Source of the DNA: an uncultured Eubacterium sp.
GTDB lineage: Bacteria > Bacillota > Clostridia > Lachnospirales > Lachnospiraceae
DNA length: 21,493 bases
Direction of reading: 5' to 3'
Assembly (NCBI GenBank): GCA_910580075.1
Contig: CAJTVR010000023.1
Span: 32,302 to 53,794, forward strand
The translations under genes were made by a program, and so were the position numbers. A model generated the notes under the pieces. It made no database searches, had not been told where the DNA came from, and saw only the letters and a program-made list of their open reading frames with translations. Positions within the stretch are counted from its first letter, which is position 1. Each line of letters starts with the position of its first letter. Positions 14,201-21,493 of the stretch are shown here, piece after piece.

Positions 14201-16638
14201 TACTTCACACCCCCGGCCATCTTCCTGAACGCTTCCCGCTGTGCCTTTGCTGTTTCTGCTGGTGTTGCTACAGGTACATGGTAGTTGTTTTCCTGTTCCT
14301 GATGATTGTCATTATAGACAGTGGTTCCCCCATTGTTCAGGGCCTTTGCATCCCCAAAACTTGAAGCGTTCAAAGAAACTTCATTCATGGAAGCGTCCAC
14401 GGTTCCCTGCATAGCTGCCAGAAGTTCCCCGGCCTGTGCTTCCATTTCCCGCAACGTTTTAGGCATTGACTGTTTCACACCCTCTACAGTTCCGGGCATT
14501 AGCCAGCGTCCAAATTCATCACGGAACGCCTTTGAAGGGGAATTTATACCCAGTGCGTCCTTTGCGGCATCCAGCAGACTGTTTGCAAGGCTTGAAACCT
14601 TATCTTTCAGCCAGTTCCATCCTGAACTGATACCGTTCCAAATACCGCTGACTATATTACTTCCTACCTCTGCCATTTTGGAAGGTAAACCGCTGACACC
14701 GTTGACCACGGCATCAAACAGCCCTTTAGCAGCAGCGGCCCCTTTGGATGCCAGTTCGCTGCCCCATGCGACAACCTTTGAAACGACATTTGACAAGTGC
14801 GTTGCAATTTTTCCCGGTAGTTCTGACATAAGGGAAACGATGCTTGAAATCATGTTTGTAATTGCCGTTTTCGCACTGGAAAGCATCTGCTGTCCCCATG
14901 CTGTCACCTTCGTGACGGTATTGACTAACCACGTCCAGACCTTACCCGGCAATTCAGAAATCAAGCTGACAATGGCTGAAATCATATTGCTGATTGCGCT
15001 TTTTGCGGTATTCAGCATTTGTTGGCCCCATGCGGTTACTTTCGTAACTACATTAACAAGCCATGTCCAGACCTTACCCGGCAATTCAGAAATCAAGCTG
15101 ACAATGGCTGAAATCATATTGCTGATTGCGCTTTTTGCGGTATTCAGCATTTGTTGGCCCCATGCGGTTACTTTCGTAACTACATTAACAAGCCATGTCC
15201 AGACCTTCCCCGGAAGTTCAGACAGCAGGGAAATAATGCTGGAAATCATGCTTTGAATCGCATTTGTGGCCGTGGTCAACATCTGCTGTCCCCATTGAAC
15301 AGTTTTTGTCACCACATTAACAAGCCATGTCCAGACTTTACCGGGCAGCTGTGCGATCAGGTTTACAGCTGTGTTCACCACGTTCTGAATTATGTTCTGA
15401 ACGTTGCTGAACATTTGCTGTCCCCATGTTATGATCTTCTGGACTGTCTGATCCAGATATGCGGCCAGTTCTGCGGGCATACTTGCGATGCCATTGACTA
15501 GCCCCTGTACCAAATAATCGCCCTGTTCAGCCATTACGGTTGAAGGGCTGTTAATACCGAAAAATGACTTGATCCCGTCCAGTATACCGGAACCCAGTTC
15601 ACAAGCCGCATCCCATACTGCACCGATTCCACCGATCAGGCCGTTCACAATTCCGGCTATAATATCCGGTACGGCTCCGGCAATACCTACCACAATTTCA
15701 GGAACCGCTTCAATAATCTGCCATAACAGATCTTTTGCTGCTGTGAATATCTGCGGAATGGCCTGTGCTAACCCTGTGGCAATCGCCGTTATGATCTGCG
15801 GAAGGTTTTCAGCAATCGCCACCACAATATCAGGGATCGCTTCAATAATTGCCATCAGCAGCGTGATGGCTGCTTCTAACAGCTGCGGAAGCGCACCCAC
15901 AAGCCCGTTGACAAGTGCTGTTATGATCTGCGGCAAATTATTCACGATTGCCTGAATGATGACAGGGATCGCTTCAATGATACCCATTAACAGCTGAATC
16001 GCACCGTCAACAATCAGCGGTATGTTCTGCGTGAAAAAGTCAATGACTGTGGTTATCAGGTCAGGAAGCGCTTGCAGTAACTTTTCTATGATAACGGGCA
16101 GCGCATCCAATATTGCCATGAATAACTGAATAGCACCTTCAAGCAGAACGGGGATCCCGTCAACCAGACCTTGCACCAGCCCCATGACCAGCTGCAAGGC
16201 AGCGTCTACAAGTGCCGGAAGGTTTTCAACCAGTGCCAGCGCTATGTCTGACACAATGACCGCCGCCTGTGCGATCAGTGTTGGAAGTGCGCCAGTAATC
16301 CCTTCTGCCAGTGCCACAATAATATCAGCACCAGCCTGTAGAATATCAGGCATCCAGTCAACAATACATTCCACAATGTCAGTGATCGCCGTGGAAGCTG
16401 CCTGAACCATCTGCGGCGCACCCGCAGCAATCCCTTCTGCCAGCTTTCCGATCAGGACTATGGCCGTTGTCCATATCTCACCGACACAGGACATCAGGCC
16501 GGTAACAAGGGACGTGATCAGGCTTGCGCCAGATTCCCCGATCCCCGGCGCACTTTTCAGGCCGTCACAAAAGGACATGACCAGACTGACAGCGGCTTCA
16601 ATGACCGTGGGGGCTGCTTCTGCTATCCTCTGGACTAT
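14200..16638 (-). pseudogene. Tape measure protein, C-terminal part, after an in-frame amber codon
   Basis: This is the same reading frame as the fragment at 16639-17802, interrupted only by a TAG at 16639-16641; 812 codons follow. The first ATG in this part (16578) has no ribosome site, so independent translation is unlikely. Residues corresponding to about 15920-16560 are hydrophobic 30-40-residue repeats (LPQIITALVNGL, IQLLMGIIEAIP). Five or six 44-residue repeats with LPGKVWTWLVN and WGQQML cores follow. The end carries INSPSKAFRDEFG-type segments usual in clostridial tape measures. Without readthrough or suppression the phage would make only the first 387 residues and no proper tail. It could therefore be a disabled prophage, a suppressed amber codon or a sequence error. 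Confidence 0.8.
14933..15196 (-). repeat. Exact 132-bp tandem duplication in the tape measure gene
   Basis: Bases 14933-15064 and 15065-15196 are identical over all 132 positions, encoding a 44-residue repeat (with ELPGKVWTWLVNVVTKVT). Flanking units of the same length are clearly diverged. This in-frame duplication would lengthen the tail ruler. Confidence 0.95.
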
Positions 16639-17802
16639 CTACGCCAGAACATTACCGAACGCACCCACAAGGCCCTGAAAACCGCCCTCATTGAACGCAT
16701 CCTGTAACTGCTGAACCATCCCCTGTGCTTCTTTTACAACGTCCTTTGCCGTGTCCTGCATGGTTTCATACAGGGAAACACCTAAACCTTCAAGGCCGGA
16801 TTGCAGAATAGTGATCTGCCCCTGTAAATTGTCCTGCATGATTTCAGCCATTTCAGCGGCGGATCCGTTGCAGTCATTGATTGCACCAGACAGCTTTTCA
16901 AAGTCTTTATCTGACGCATTGACGATTGCCAGCAATCCAGACATGGCTTCCTGACCGCCCAGCATAGCGGCATAGCTGGCTTTTTCGTCCTCTGTAAGAC
17001 CGGAAAAGCCTTTCCGCATATCGCCCACAATTTCAGACAGCGGCTTCATTTTCCCGGAACTGTCCGTTATGGACAGGCCCAGCGCATCCATCGCCGCCTG
17101 TGATTCCTTTGTGGGCTTTGCAAGCCTTGTCATAATGGAACGCAAGGAAGTACCGGCCTGTGAACCCTTAATACCGGCATTTGCCATAAGCCCGATGGCT
17201 GTGGCCGTATCTTCCGCAGAATAGCCCAGTGAACCGGCCAGCGGTGCAACGTATTTGAATGTTTCACCCATAAGGCCCACATTCGTGTTTGCGTTGCTGG
17301 AAGCTGCGGCCAGTATGTCAGCAAAGTGTGTTGAATCGGATGCAGACATACCAAACGCTGTCAATGCGTCTGTCACAATGTCGGAAGTAGTGGCAAGATC
17401 TTCACCGGAAGCGGCTGCAAGGTTCATAATACCTTCAATGCCGCCCAGCATTTCCTCTGTTTTCCAGCCAGCCATCGCCATGTAGTTCATAGCTTCGGCT
17501 GATTCTGTGGCGCTGAACTTCGTCTTAGCGCCCATTTCTTTAGCTTTTTCTTTTAATTGTTCAAGGGCTTCACCAGATGCGCCAGACACGGCCTGAACCT
17601 CTGACATCCCCGCTTCAAAGTCTGAACCTACTTTGATCGCTGCCCCGCCCAGTGCCGTGACAGCAGTAGCCGCCCCGCCCAGCACTTTACTGGTGATTGA
17701 CAGTCCTTTTTGTGCAGCGCCCCCTATTCCGTCAAGACCTTTTTGAAAGCCTGAACTGTCTATTTTAGTATCAAAATTTAATGTTCCGTCATTACCTGCC
17801 AT
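16639..17802 (-). CDS. Phage tail tape measure protein, N-terminal part (ends at amber)
   Basis: These 387 residues form the conserved N-terminal region of TP901-type tape measure proteins, which set tail length and occupy the tail lumen. The signature spans about residues 60-330: FEAGMSEVQAVSGASG, AMNYMAMAGW, DALTAFGMSASDS, GIKGSQAGTSLRSIMTRLA and SYAAMLGGQEAMSGLLAIV. The start at 17802 has GAGGTTTT upstream and follows the Gp15-like gene by ten bases. The frame stops at TAG (16639-16641) but goes on in the same phase for 812 codons, so the intact gene would have about 1200 codons. Gln (CAG to TAG) would be a one-step ancestor for the amber codon and fits the local sequence, but it is not proven. 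Confidence 0.9.
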   Translation of the reverse strand: MAGNDGTLNFDTKIDSSGFQKGLDGIGGAAQKGLSITSKVLGGAATAVTALGGAAIKVGSDFEAGMSEVQAVSGASGEALEQLKEKAKEMGAKTKFSATESAEAMNYMAMAGWKTEEMLGGIEGIMNLAAASGEDLATTSDIVTDALTAFGMSASDSTHFADILAAASSNANTNVGLMGETFKYVAPLAGSLGYSAEDTATAIGLMANAGIKGSQAGTSLRSIMTRLAKPTKESQAAMDALGLSITDSSGKMKPLSEIVGDMRKGFSGLTEDEKASYAAMLGGQEAMSGLLAIVNASDKDFEKLSGAINDCNGSAAEMAEIMQDNLQGQITILQSGLEGLGVSLYETMQDTAKDVVKEAQGMVQQLQDAFNEGGFQGLVGAFGNVLA

Positions 17803-17812
17803 TTACAAAACC

Positions 17813-18433
17813 TCACTTGATCAGCTGTGAAATGTCACCCCCGTTTGCAAGGATGGCTTCCATTTCCTTTTCAAGCCTTATCTGTTCAGCAGGTTCAGGG
17901 ATCTTGTAGATCCGTTTCATGCGCTGATAGAACTTTTTCTTTTCCTTTGGCATTTTTGCTGGAATTTCCATAGTGCGGTATGCCATGATCTTGCAGAAAA
18001 GAACCGTTTCCGGCAATCCTAAAAATAAGGCTCGAAACTGCCACCAATGAAGTCTGTTCTTTGTCAGGTCAATTCCATATGCTTCCATAAACGCAGCGTA
18101 AATATAACCGGCATCATGTTCATAAGAAAACGGCGGATCCTTACCGGAAGCACCCCCTTCCGTTTCAGATCCCGCCGTTTCATCAGCACCGCAGCGGTAA
18201 AACCACATGATCCCGTTCAATGCTTCCTGTACCGTGTCCATATCGCCCAGCAGCGGAAAAACAGCATCCCCATAGTACAGTTTCAGAACCGTGTTCAGCT
18301 TTTCATTATCCGGCATGGCCGGATCACTCAAAGTCTGTTCAAAAAGAATACCCGTTCTGTAGTCTGTATCTATGGGGATCTCAACGTCTGCCACAATGAC
18401 GGTACAAGGCAAGTCATCCATTAAGACATTCAT
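17813..18433 (-). CDS. Bacteriophage Gp15-like tail assembly protein
   Basis: This 206-aa protein matches the Gp15 family, which sits between the tail chaperone and tape measure genes in many Firmicutes siphoviruses, in the slot of the lambda gpT extension. Visible family features are the N-terminal TDYRTGILFEQTL, the FYRCG segment before a variable acidic linker (about 88-98), the core SYEHDAGYIYAAFMEAYGIDL, and LHWWQFRALFLGLPE, followed by a basic KMPKEKKKFYQRMK stretch. It overlaps the chaperone stop by four bases (ATGA). It is therefore a separate coupled gene rather than a ribosomal-frameshift product. Its precise role in tail assembly is inferred. Confidence 0.85.
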   Translation of the reverse strand: MNVLMDDLPCTVIVADVEIPIDTDYRTGILFEQTLSDPAMPDNEKLNTVLKLYYGDAVFPLLGDMDTVQEALNGIMWFYRCGADETAGSETEGGASGKDPPFSYEHDAGYIYAAFMEAYGIDLTKNRLHWWQFRALFLGLPETVLFCKIMAYRTMEIPAKMPKEKKKFYQRMKRIYKIPEPAEQIRLEKEMEAILANGGDISQLIK

Positions 18434-18822
18434 GTGCGGTTAGGCTGGTTTCTCTGTTTCTTCTGGTGTCCCTGCATAGACTGGAAACTGTTCTGACGCT
18501 GCGTGTATTTGTTGGAAAAATCGTTGAACTGTTTCTTTTCAGCCCTCTGTGCTTCCTCAATTTTGGCCACCGCTTCCAGATGCACCATAACATTTTTACT
18601 GCCCTGAAAGATACTGTCAGCAGTACCTTCACCGAACGCTGTATTAAAAAATGTTTCAATCGTCTGGTTCATCGCCTTGTACTTTGCCGCAACCATGCCC
18701 TGCATAGTTTTACTTGCATTGATTCCTTCCCGCATTGTAAAAATAGCCGGTTCAAATACTTCCATGAAATCCGCATCCATGAAATCCGCCTGCAAAGTTA
18801 CTCCATTGATTTCTATATTCAT
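18430..18822 (-). CDS. Tail assembly chaperone (gpG-like)
   Basis: A 130-aa protein beginning MNIEINGVTLQADF, placed between the major tail protein and Gp15-like genes, the position of the gpG-type tail chaperone. It is mainly helical after residue 25 and ends in a basic, Gln/Asn-rich tail (QGHQKKQRNQPNRT). I chose the ATG at 18822, which has AAAGGATG at normal spacing; upstream ATGs at 18831 and 18909 would leave the ribosome site inside the gene. A terminator lies just before it, so expression is probably lower than that of the major tail gene. The function rests mainly on synteny. Confidence 0.7.
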   Translation of the reverse strand: MNIEINGVTLQADFMDADFMEVFEPAIFTMREGINASKTMQGMVAAKYKAMNQTIETFFNTAFGEGTADSIFQGSKNVMVHLEAVAKIEEAQRAEKKQFNDFSNKYTQRQNSFQSMQGHQKKQRNQPNRT

Positions 18823-18838
18823 TTTCTTCATCCTTTCA

Positions 18839-18889
18839 ATCACCACAGCATATAAAAACAGCGCAAGGCCGTGGTGATACCCTGCGCTG
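18839..18889 (-). terminator. Terminator between major tail and chaperone genes, with complementary downstream leader
   Basis: On the minus strand a 10-bp stem (18889-18880 with 18868-18859, one mismatched or wobble position) is followed by TTTTT (18858-18854). It is a good intrinsic terminator about 65 nt after the major tail stop. Loop bases ATCACCAC (18878-18871) are fully complementary to GTGGTGAT (18846-18839), just before the chaperone ribosome site, so a pseudoknot or alternative pairing is possible. Confidence 0.75.
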
Positions 18890-18953
18890 TCCTGAACGTC
18901 CACTGTCATTAGATCAGTTGTCGTTTTCAGCAGTTGTCAATATGGTTTTCGTG

Positions 18954-19523
18954 TTACTCTGTAGGTGCTGCGGGTTCTCCGTCAAGATCAAACTTCCCTT
19001 TGAACTCCCCTTCTGTGAAAGTCATGCTCACGGTGTCAAACTTACCAAAAACCGGATCGCCTACAGCGTGGAGAGTACCGGAAGCGTTGATCTTCTGTCC
19101 CCCGTCCCCGGTGAAGTCGCTGACTTCATTTGACACGGTAAACTGACGGGCCGTGTATTCAGCTGCCGTCTTTGACGGTGTACTGATGGGGTTAAAAAGT
19201 TCAACCCGTACATAGGTATGCTGTGCAGCTTCCCCGGTGTGGTGATCCCGTCCGTCCTTCCACAAAGTATAAAGCGCTTTCTGTGCGGGAACAGCGTCAA
19301 ATTCATAGGGAAATTCTGTTTCATATCCTATAATGTCAGCGCTGGACGTGGTTTCATTGATATAGGTGGTGTTGTCGCTCTGTGCGCCGGGGCTTTCGTC
19401 TAACTTCGTAAAGCCGATCCCGCACAGTTCCATCTTTCCGTTTACTTCCAGATAGTCAGCGATCATGTTACGGATCAGCGCACTTCTGCCGCCCGTAAAA
19501 AGCTGTAAATCAAAATTTTTCAT
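18954..19523 (-). CDS. Major tail protein (tail tube)
   Basis: A 189-aa protein beginning MKNFDLQLFTGG, a start often seen in structural proteins of Firmicutes phages. Segments such as FPYEFDAVPAQKALYTLWKDGRDHHTG, YVRVELFNPI and DTVSMTFTEGEFKGKFDLDG fit a beta-rich major tail tube protein. Its position, after the tail terminator and before the chaperone, agrees. The start at 19523 has AAGGAGG nearby and overlaps the preceding gene by 14 bases. The terminator after the gene is what a strongly expressed tube protein needs: much of the transcript would stop there. Confidence 0.85.
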   Translation of the reverse strand: MKNFDLQLFTGGRSALIRNMIADYLEVNGKMELCGIGFTKLDESPGAQSDNTTYINETTSSADIIGYETEFPYEFDAVPAQKALYTLWKDGRDHHTGEAAQHTYVRVELFNPISTPSKTAAEYTARQFTVSNEVSDFTGDGGQKINASGTLHAVGDPVFGKFDTVSMTFTEGEFKGKFDLDGEPAAPTE

Positions 19524-19953
19524 TTTTCGGTGCCTCCTTGAAATATTGTAGTTGCAGCTGAACCTGATAAAAAGCATTTTCCATCGTTGCGTCCAGCATG
19601 AACCCCGGTGTCAGAACGGTCAGGGCTTGCGCTTCGCACCCTTCCGGCATTTCAGGAAGGTTCCCGATCATGCTTTGTTCTTCCACCCAGTTGCAGAAAT
19701 CTTCATAAAAACTTTCATTCTGTATTGCCAGAATCCGATCCATTGAATAGGCTTCCCGGCTGTTGAAATTGAACTGGTACTGTCTGATACTGGAACCATC
19801 AACATAAGTTTGTACAACTGGAGAAGTCATCCCCGTTTCAAGAGCATATTCCACGGGATCACTTCCCAGCGCATCCACCCGGAAAACTCCGTCTTTCAGA
19901 AGGGGACACTGTAAAAAATAATCTGTCAGCCCTTCAATGATTGACTTGACCAA
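19510..19953 (-). CDS. Tail terminator (Minor_capsid_3-like) protein
   Basis: This 147-aa protein (SIIEGLTDYFLQCPLL...) resembles the phage tail terminator type that caps the tail tube and joins it to the head. Typical are the N-terminal LTDYFLQCPLLKDG, the middle FNFNSREAYSMDRILAIQN and FYEDFCNWVEEQS, and the last strand FYQVQLQLQYFKE. Homologues are sometimes mislabelled chloramphenicol resistance proteins; nothing here supports resistance. The start codon is TTG at 19953, with GGGGG about eight bases upstream, four bases after the previous stop. It overlaps the major tail gene by 14 bases. Confidence 0.75.
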   Translation of the reverse strand: MVKSIIEGLTDYFLQCPLLKDGVFRVDALGSDPVEYALETGMTSPVVQTYVDGSSIRQYQFNFNSREAYSMDRILAIQNESFYEDFCNWVEEQSMIGNLPEMPEGCEAQALTVLTPGFMLDATMENAFYQVQLQLQYFKEAPKNEKF

Positions 19954-19957
19954 ACTT

Positions 19958-20335
19958 TTACCCCCTTTCCGCAGCCCTCTGAATGTCTGCTTTGTGCGCT
20001 GTTTTCATGCGTTCAAACCATTTAGCGCCCCGGCGTGAATCATAAGACCGTGACTGTGCCGTTTGGTAATACTGAAAACGTGCGTATGGTGTCGCATACT
20101 GAACATTTCCGCTGCCGATCACGGTTCCGATTGTCCCGGAACGTGTCAATGTTCCAGTACGGAAGGGGATCAGCGGCGCACAGTACCGCAGCACTTCACT
20201 GTCAACAATTTTCTGCTTTCTGCTGAACATGGCGCTGCGGTTCCGTCCAAACGTACTTGACCAGCATAATTTGACGCTGCCGCCCACGAAATTGATCACC
20301 CGGTTCACCGGTGTGACAATGTTGTGTATATCCAT
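19958..20335 (-). CDS. Minor capsid/neck protein (Minor_capsid_2-like)
   Basis: The 125-aa protein carries the family pattern of Minor_capsid_2 proteins, which are tail-completion or neck components: KIVDSEVLRYCAPLIPFRTGTLTRSG, IGSGNVQYATPYARFQYY, and the C-terminal SYDSRRGAKWFERMKTAHK. The first 40 residues are less conserved and basic. Its ATG at 20335 shares one base with the preceding stop (TAATG), so it is translationally coupled. The position between the adaptor-like gene and the tail terminator supports a head-tail joining role. Confidence 0.85.
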   Translation of the reverse strand: MDIHNIVTPVNRVINFVGGSVKLCWSSTFGRNRSAMFSRKQKIVDSEVLRYCAPLIPFRTGTLTRSGTIGTVIGSGNVQYATPYARFQYYQTAQSRSYDSRRGAKWFERMKTAHKADIQRAAERG

Positions 20336-20784
20336 TATTTACCCCCGATCCGCCAGTGTCTTGTGTACAGGCTGCCCCCTGACGTGTCATCGGCGTATTC
20401 CGTGACACGGATCAGGTCAAGCCCCTGTTCCTTTGCGTATGCAGATATTTCATCCTCACCCAGCAGGGGATTGTCACCGGCATATTCACCCCGGACAACC
20501 AGATCCCCCTTCTGTATTGTCCAGTATTTTGCTGCTTCTTCATTGTCCAGCTTTGCATAGTTCAGATCCCGCATATATTCCCGGTTATCCTGAACCACGG
20601 CGATCAGGGGAACCCTGATTTTATACTGAACATCGTCACTCCACACCCCATTGTCGGCTACTTTGGATCCTTTCCCTTCGACATAGGAAACGCCCCTGAT
20701 CACCGTGGGGATATAGATTTTTCTTCGTGTTGCTTTATCCGTCCTGCCATTAAAGACAGTCACAGCATCCACATTTGTGATCAT
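20335..20784 (-). CDS. Head-tail adaptor-like phage protein (DUF6751-like)
   Basis: A 149-aa protein beginning MITNVDAVTVFNGRTDKATR. It occupies the second place after the capsid gene, where phages carry a head-closure or adaptor protein. It is beta-rich, with YKIRVPLIAV, WTIQKGDLVVRGEY and a C-terminal SLYTRHWRIGG strand. I associate it with a domain of unknown function from Firmicutes prophages (DUF6751-like), but only by memory of its N-terminus. The start has GGGG close upstream and lies inside the end of the connector gene (35-base overlap). A neck role is an inference from order. Confidence 0.6.
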   Translation of the reverse strand: MITNVDAVTVFNGRTDKATRRKIYIPTVIRGVSYVEGKGSKVADNGVWSDDVQYKIRVPLIAVVQDNREYMRDLNYAKLDNEEAAKYWTIQKGDLVVRGEYAGDNPLLGEDEISAYAKEQGLDLIRVTEYADDTSGGSLYTRHWRIGGK

Positions 20785-21169
20785 GTTTACACCCCGCTTT
20801 CCGTGAAAGCCAGCCAGTAGGAAGCAGCCGGATCCGGATCACCTGATACATACAGCGTTTTACATAGTCATCCGCTGTTTCCCCGTCTTTACGGGCCACA
20901 ACAAACGACACTGAAAGGCCGTCTTTGCTTTCAGACTTGACATTTCCACCTTCCGCTGTTTCCCTGACAGCCATATGATAGGCATCCGCAGCAGCACAGA
21001 CAGCGCCCTTTATAGCGTCAGCCTGTGCCGTATCTGCGAAAATATCACCGTTCAGGTATGTCAGATACCGGATGTACGTTTCAGCTTCCTGTTCAGCTTT
21101 CTGGAAAGCCCCTTCTGACAGGACTGAACCACTGAACACGCTGGAATAATATTCAAAATCAACGTACAT
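20750..21169 (-). CDS. Head-tail connector protein (gp6-like)
   Basis: The 139-aa helical protein starts MYVDFEYYSSVFSGS and carries AFQKAEQEAETYIRYLTY, AIKGAVCAAADAYHMA, a KSESKDGLSVSF turn, and a last helix ending in LLPTGWLSRKAG. This is the pattern of gp6-like connectors that form the ring below the portal. The ATG at 21169 follows a run of Gs that serves as ribosome site; upstream ATG or GTG codons would enter the capsid gene. The last residues, KHDHKCGCCDCL, are an unusual Cys/His-rich tail. The gene overlaps the next by 35 bases. Confidence 0.75.
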   Translation of the reverse strand: MYVDFEYYSSVFSGSVLSEGAFQKAEQEAETYIRYLTYLNGDIFADTAQADAIKGAVCAAADAYHMAVRETAEGGNVKSESKDGLSVSFVVARKDGETADDYVKRCMYQVIRIRLLPTGWLSRKAGCKHDHKCGCCDCL

Positions 21170-21185
21170 TTCCGATCCCCCCCCC

Positions 21186-21493
21186 TTATGCTTCGTTCTG
21201 CTGCTCCAAAAACTCCGCAATAATTTCAGCTTTCACCGTTTTGGTGATCACATAGCCTTTTGAAACCGCCAGCGCCTTGATCTGGTCAATGGTCATGGCT
21301 GTAAGCTGCGCTTCTGTATAAGGCCCATCGCCCTGTCCGTCATCCGCTGAATATGCTGCAACGGAAGCGCCGGATGCAGCGCTTGTCAGGATAGCGAACG
21401 GGCAGCGCTTTGTCTTATCGGGAACCATAGCATTGATGGGGTTCGGGATTTCCCAGCCCAAACGCATGACGGCCCGCAGCGCCACCATGTCAT
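21186..21493 (-). CDS. Major capsid protein, C-terminal part, with HeH/SAP-like end domain (partial)
   Basis: The reading frame is open to the right edge, so only about the last 102 residues are seen. DMVALRAVMRLGWEIPNPINAM and the following KRCPFAILT match the end of phage major capsid proteins of the kind found before gp6-like connectors in clostridial prophages. After a Ser/Ala/Gly-rich linker (about 34-57) there is a compact helical tail, TEAQLTAMTIDQIKALAVSKGY...KAEIIAEFLEQQ, which looks like a HeH/LEM or SAP-type helix-extension-helix motif. Such tails are known on phage structural proteins and may bind nucleic acid or support capsid assembly. The stop TAA is 16 bases before the connector start. 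Confidence 0.75.
   Translation of the reverse strand, partial: DMVALRAVMRLGWEIPNPINAMVPDKTKRCPFAILTSAASGASVAAYSADDGQGDGPYTEAQLTAMTIDQIKALAVSKGYVITKTVKAEIIAEFLEQQNEA

Noticed and set aside
14321..15256. Long plus-strand reading frame opposite the tape measure gene
   Set aside because: It is the antisense shadow of a repetitive, strongly coding minus-strand gene, with no ribosome site.
19510..19953. Chloramphenicol resistance gene
   Set aside because: That label is an inherited misannotation of this tail-terminator family; position and sequence fit a structural protein.
20787..20870. Possible frameshift in the head-tail connector, because another frame ends neatly (ASYWLAFTESGV) two bases before the next start codon
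   Set aside because: The uninterrupted frame has a plausible connector ending (last helix followed by LLPTGWLSRKAG), so the gene is read as intact with a 35-base overlap; the other frame is taken as coincidence.
4959..21493. Phage-wide recoding of TAG as an amino acid
   Set aside because: Only one in-frame TAG occurs in the whole late region. A recoded phage would show many. Local suppression remains possible.

Overview
The window joins a Clostridia-type chromosome (probably Lachnospiraceae, judged from gene style, strong AGGAGG ribosome sites and phage synteny) to one end of a siphovirus-type prophage. Positions 1-4738 look bacterial: an unrecognised broken fragment, a formyltransferase and a polysaccharide deacetylase that overlap in one minus-strand operon, a possible small RNA, a secreted Big2-domain protein on the plus strand, and an EpsC-type serine O-acetyltransferase on the minus strand. 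This part is visibly AT-rich, especially 1-2300.  From 4959 to the right edge every gene is on the minus strand, so the phage late region is read from right to left: major capsid C-terminus, head-tail connector, an adaptor-like protein, Minor_capsid_2-like protein, tail terminator, major tail protein, tail assembly chaperone, Gp15-like protein, tape measure (split by one in-frame amber codon), distal tail protein, Gp37-like tail protein, baseplate-type protein, receptor-binding adhesin, then XkdW/XkdX-like small genes, holin and a bifunctional endolysin. The end of this order matches the PBSX series fibre-XkdW-XkdX-holin-amidase. The prophage boundary is probably in 4739-4958.  The main system is a diversity-generating retroelement (DGR) inserted between the adhesin and the XkdW-like gene. 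The adhesin has a C-terminal formylglycine-generating-enzyme/C-type-lectin-like domain whose last part is the variable repeat (VR, 8980-9114). A gap-free 135-bp template repeat (TR, 8692-8826) follows, then a DGR-type reverse transcriptase (7435-8553) with IGSYLSQ and YMDD motifs. I compared TR and VR base by base: 21 mismatches, every one at an adenine of the coding-sense TR. They alter 16 amino acids and are silent in two codons. Nineteen of the 21 are A-to-G, and no Avd gene is visible in the cassette.  Other signals worth following are the amber codon in the tape measure gene, an exact 132-bp tandem duplication in the same gene, a terminator between the major tail gene and the chaperone gene whose loop can pair with the next gene's leader, a 60-nt nested palindrome before the lysis genes, a 37-bp tandem repeat across the stop codon of the Big2 gene, and a promoter-to-terminator unit at 2226-2406 that may encode a small RNA. 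No tRNA, rRNA, CRISPR array, integrase or insertion sequence was seen.
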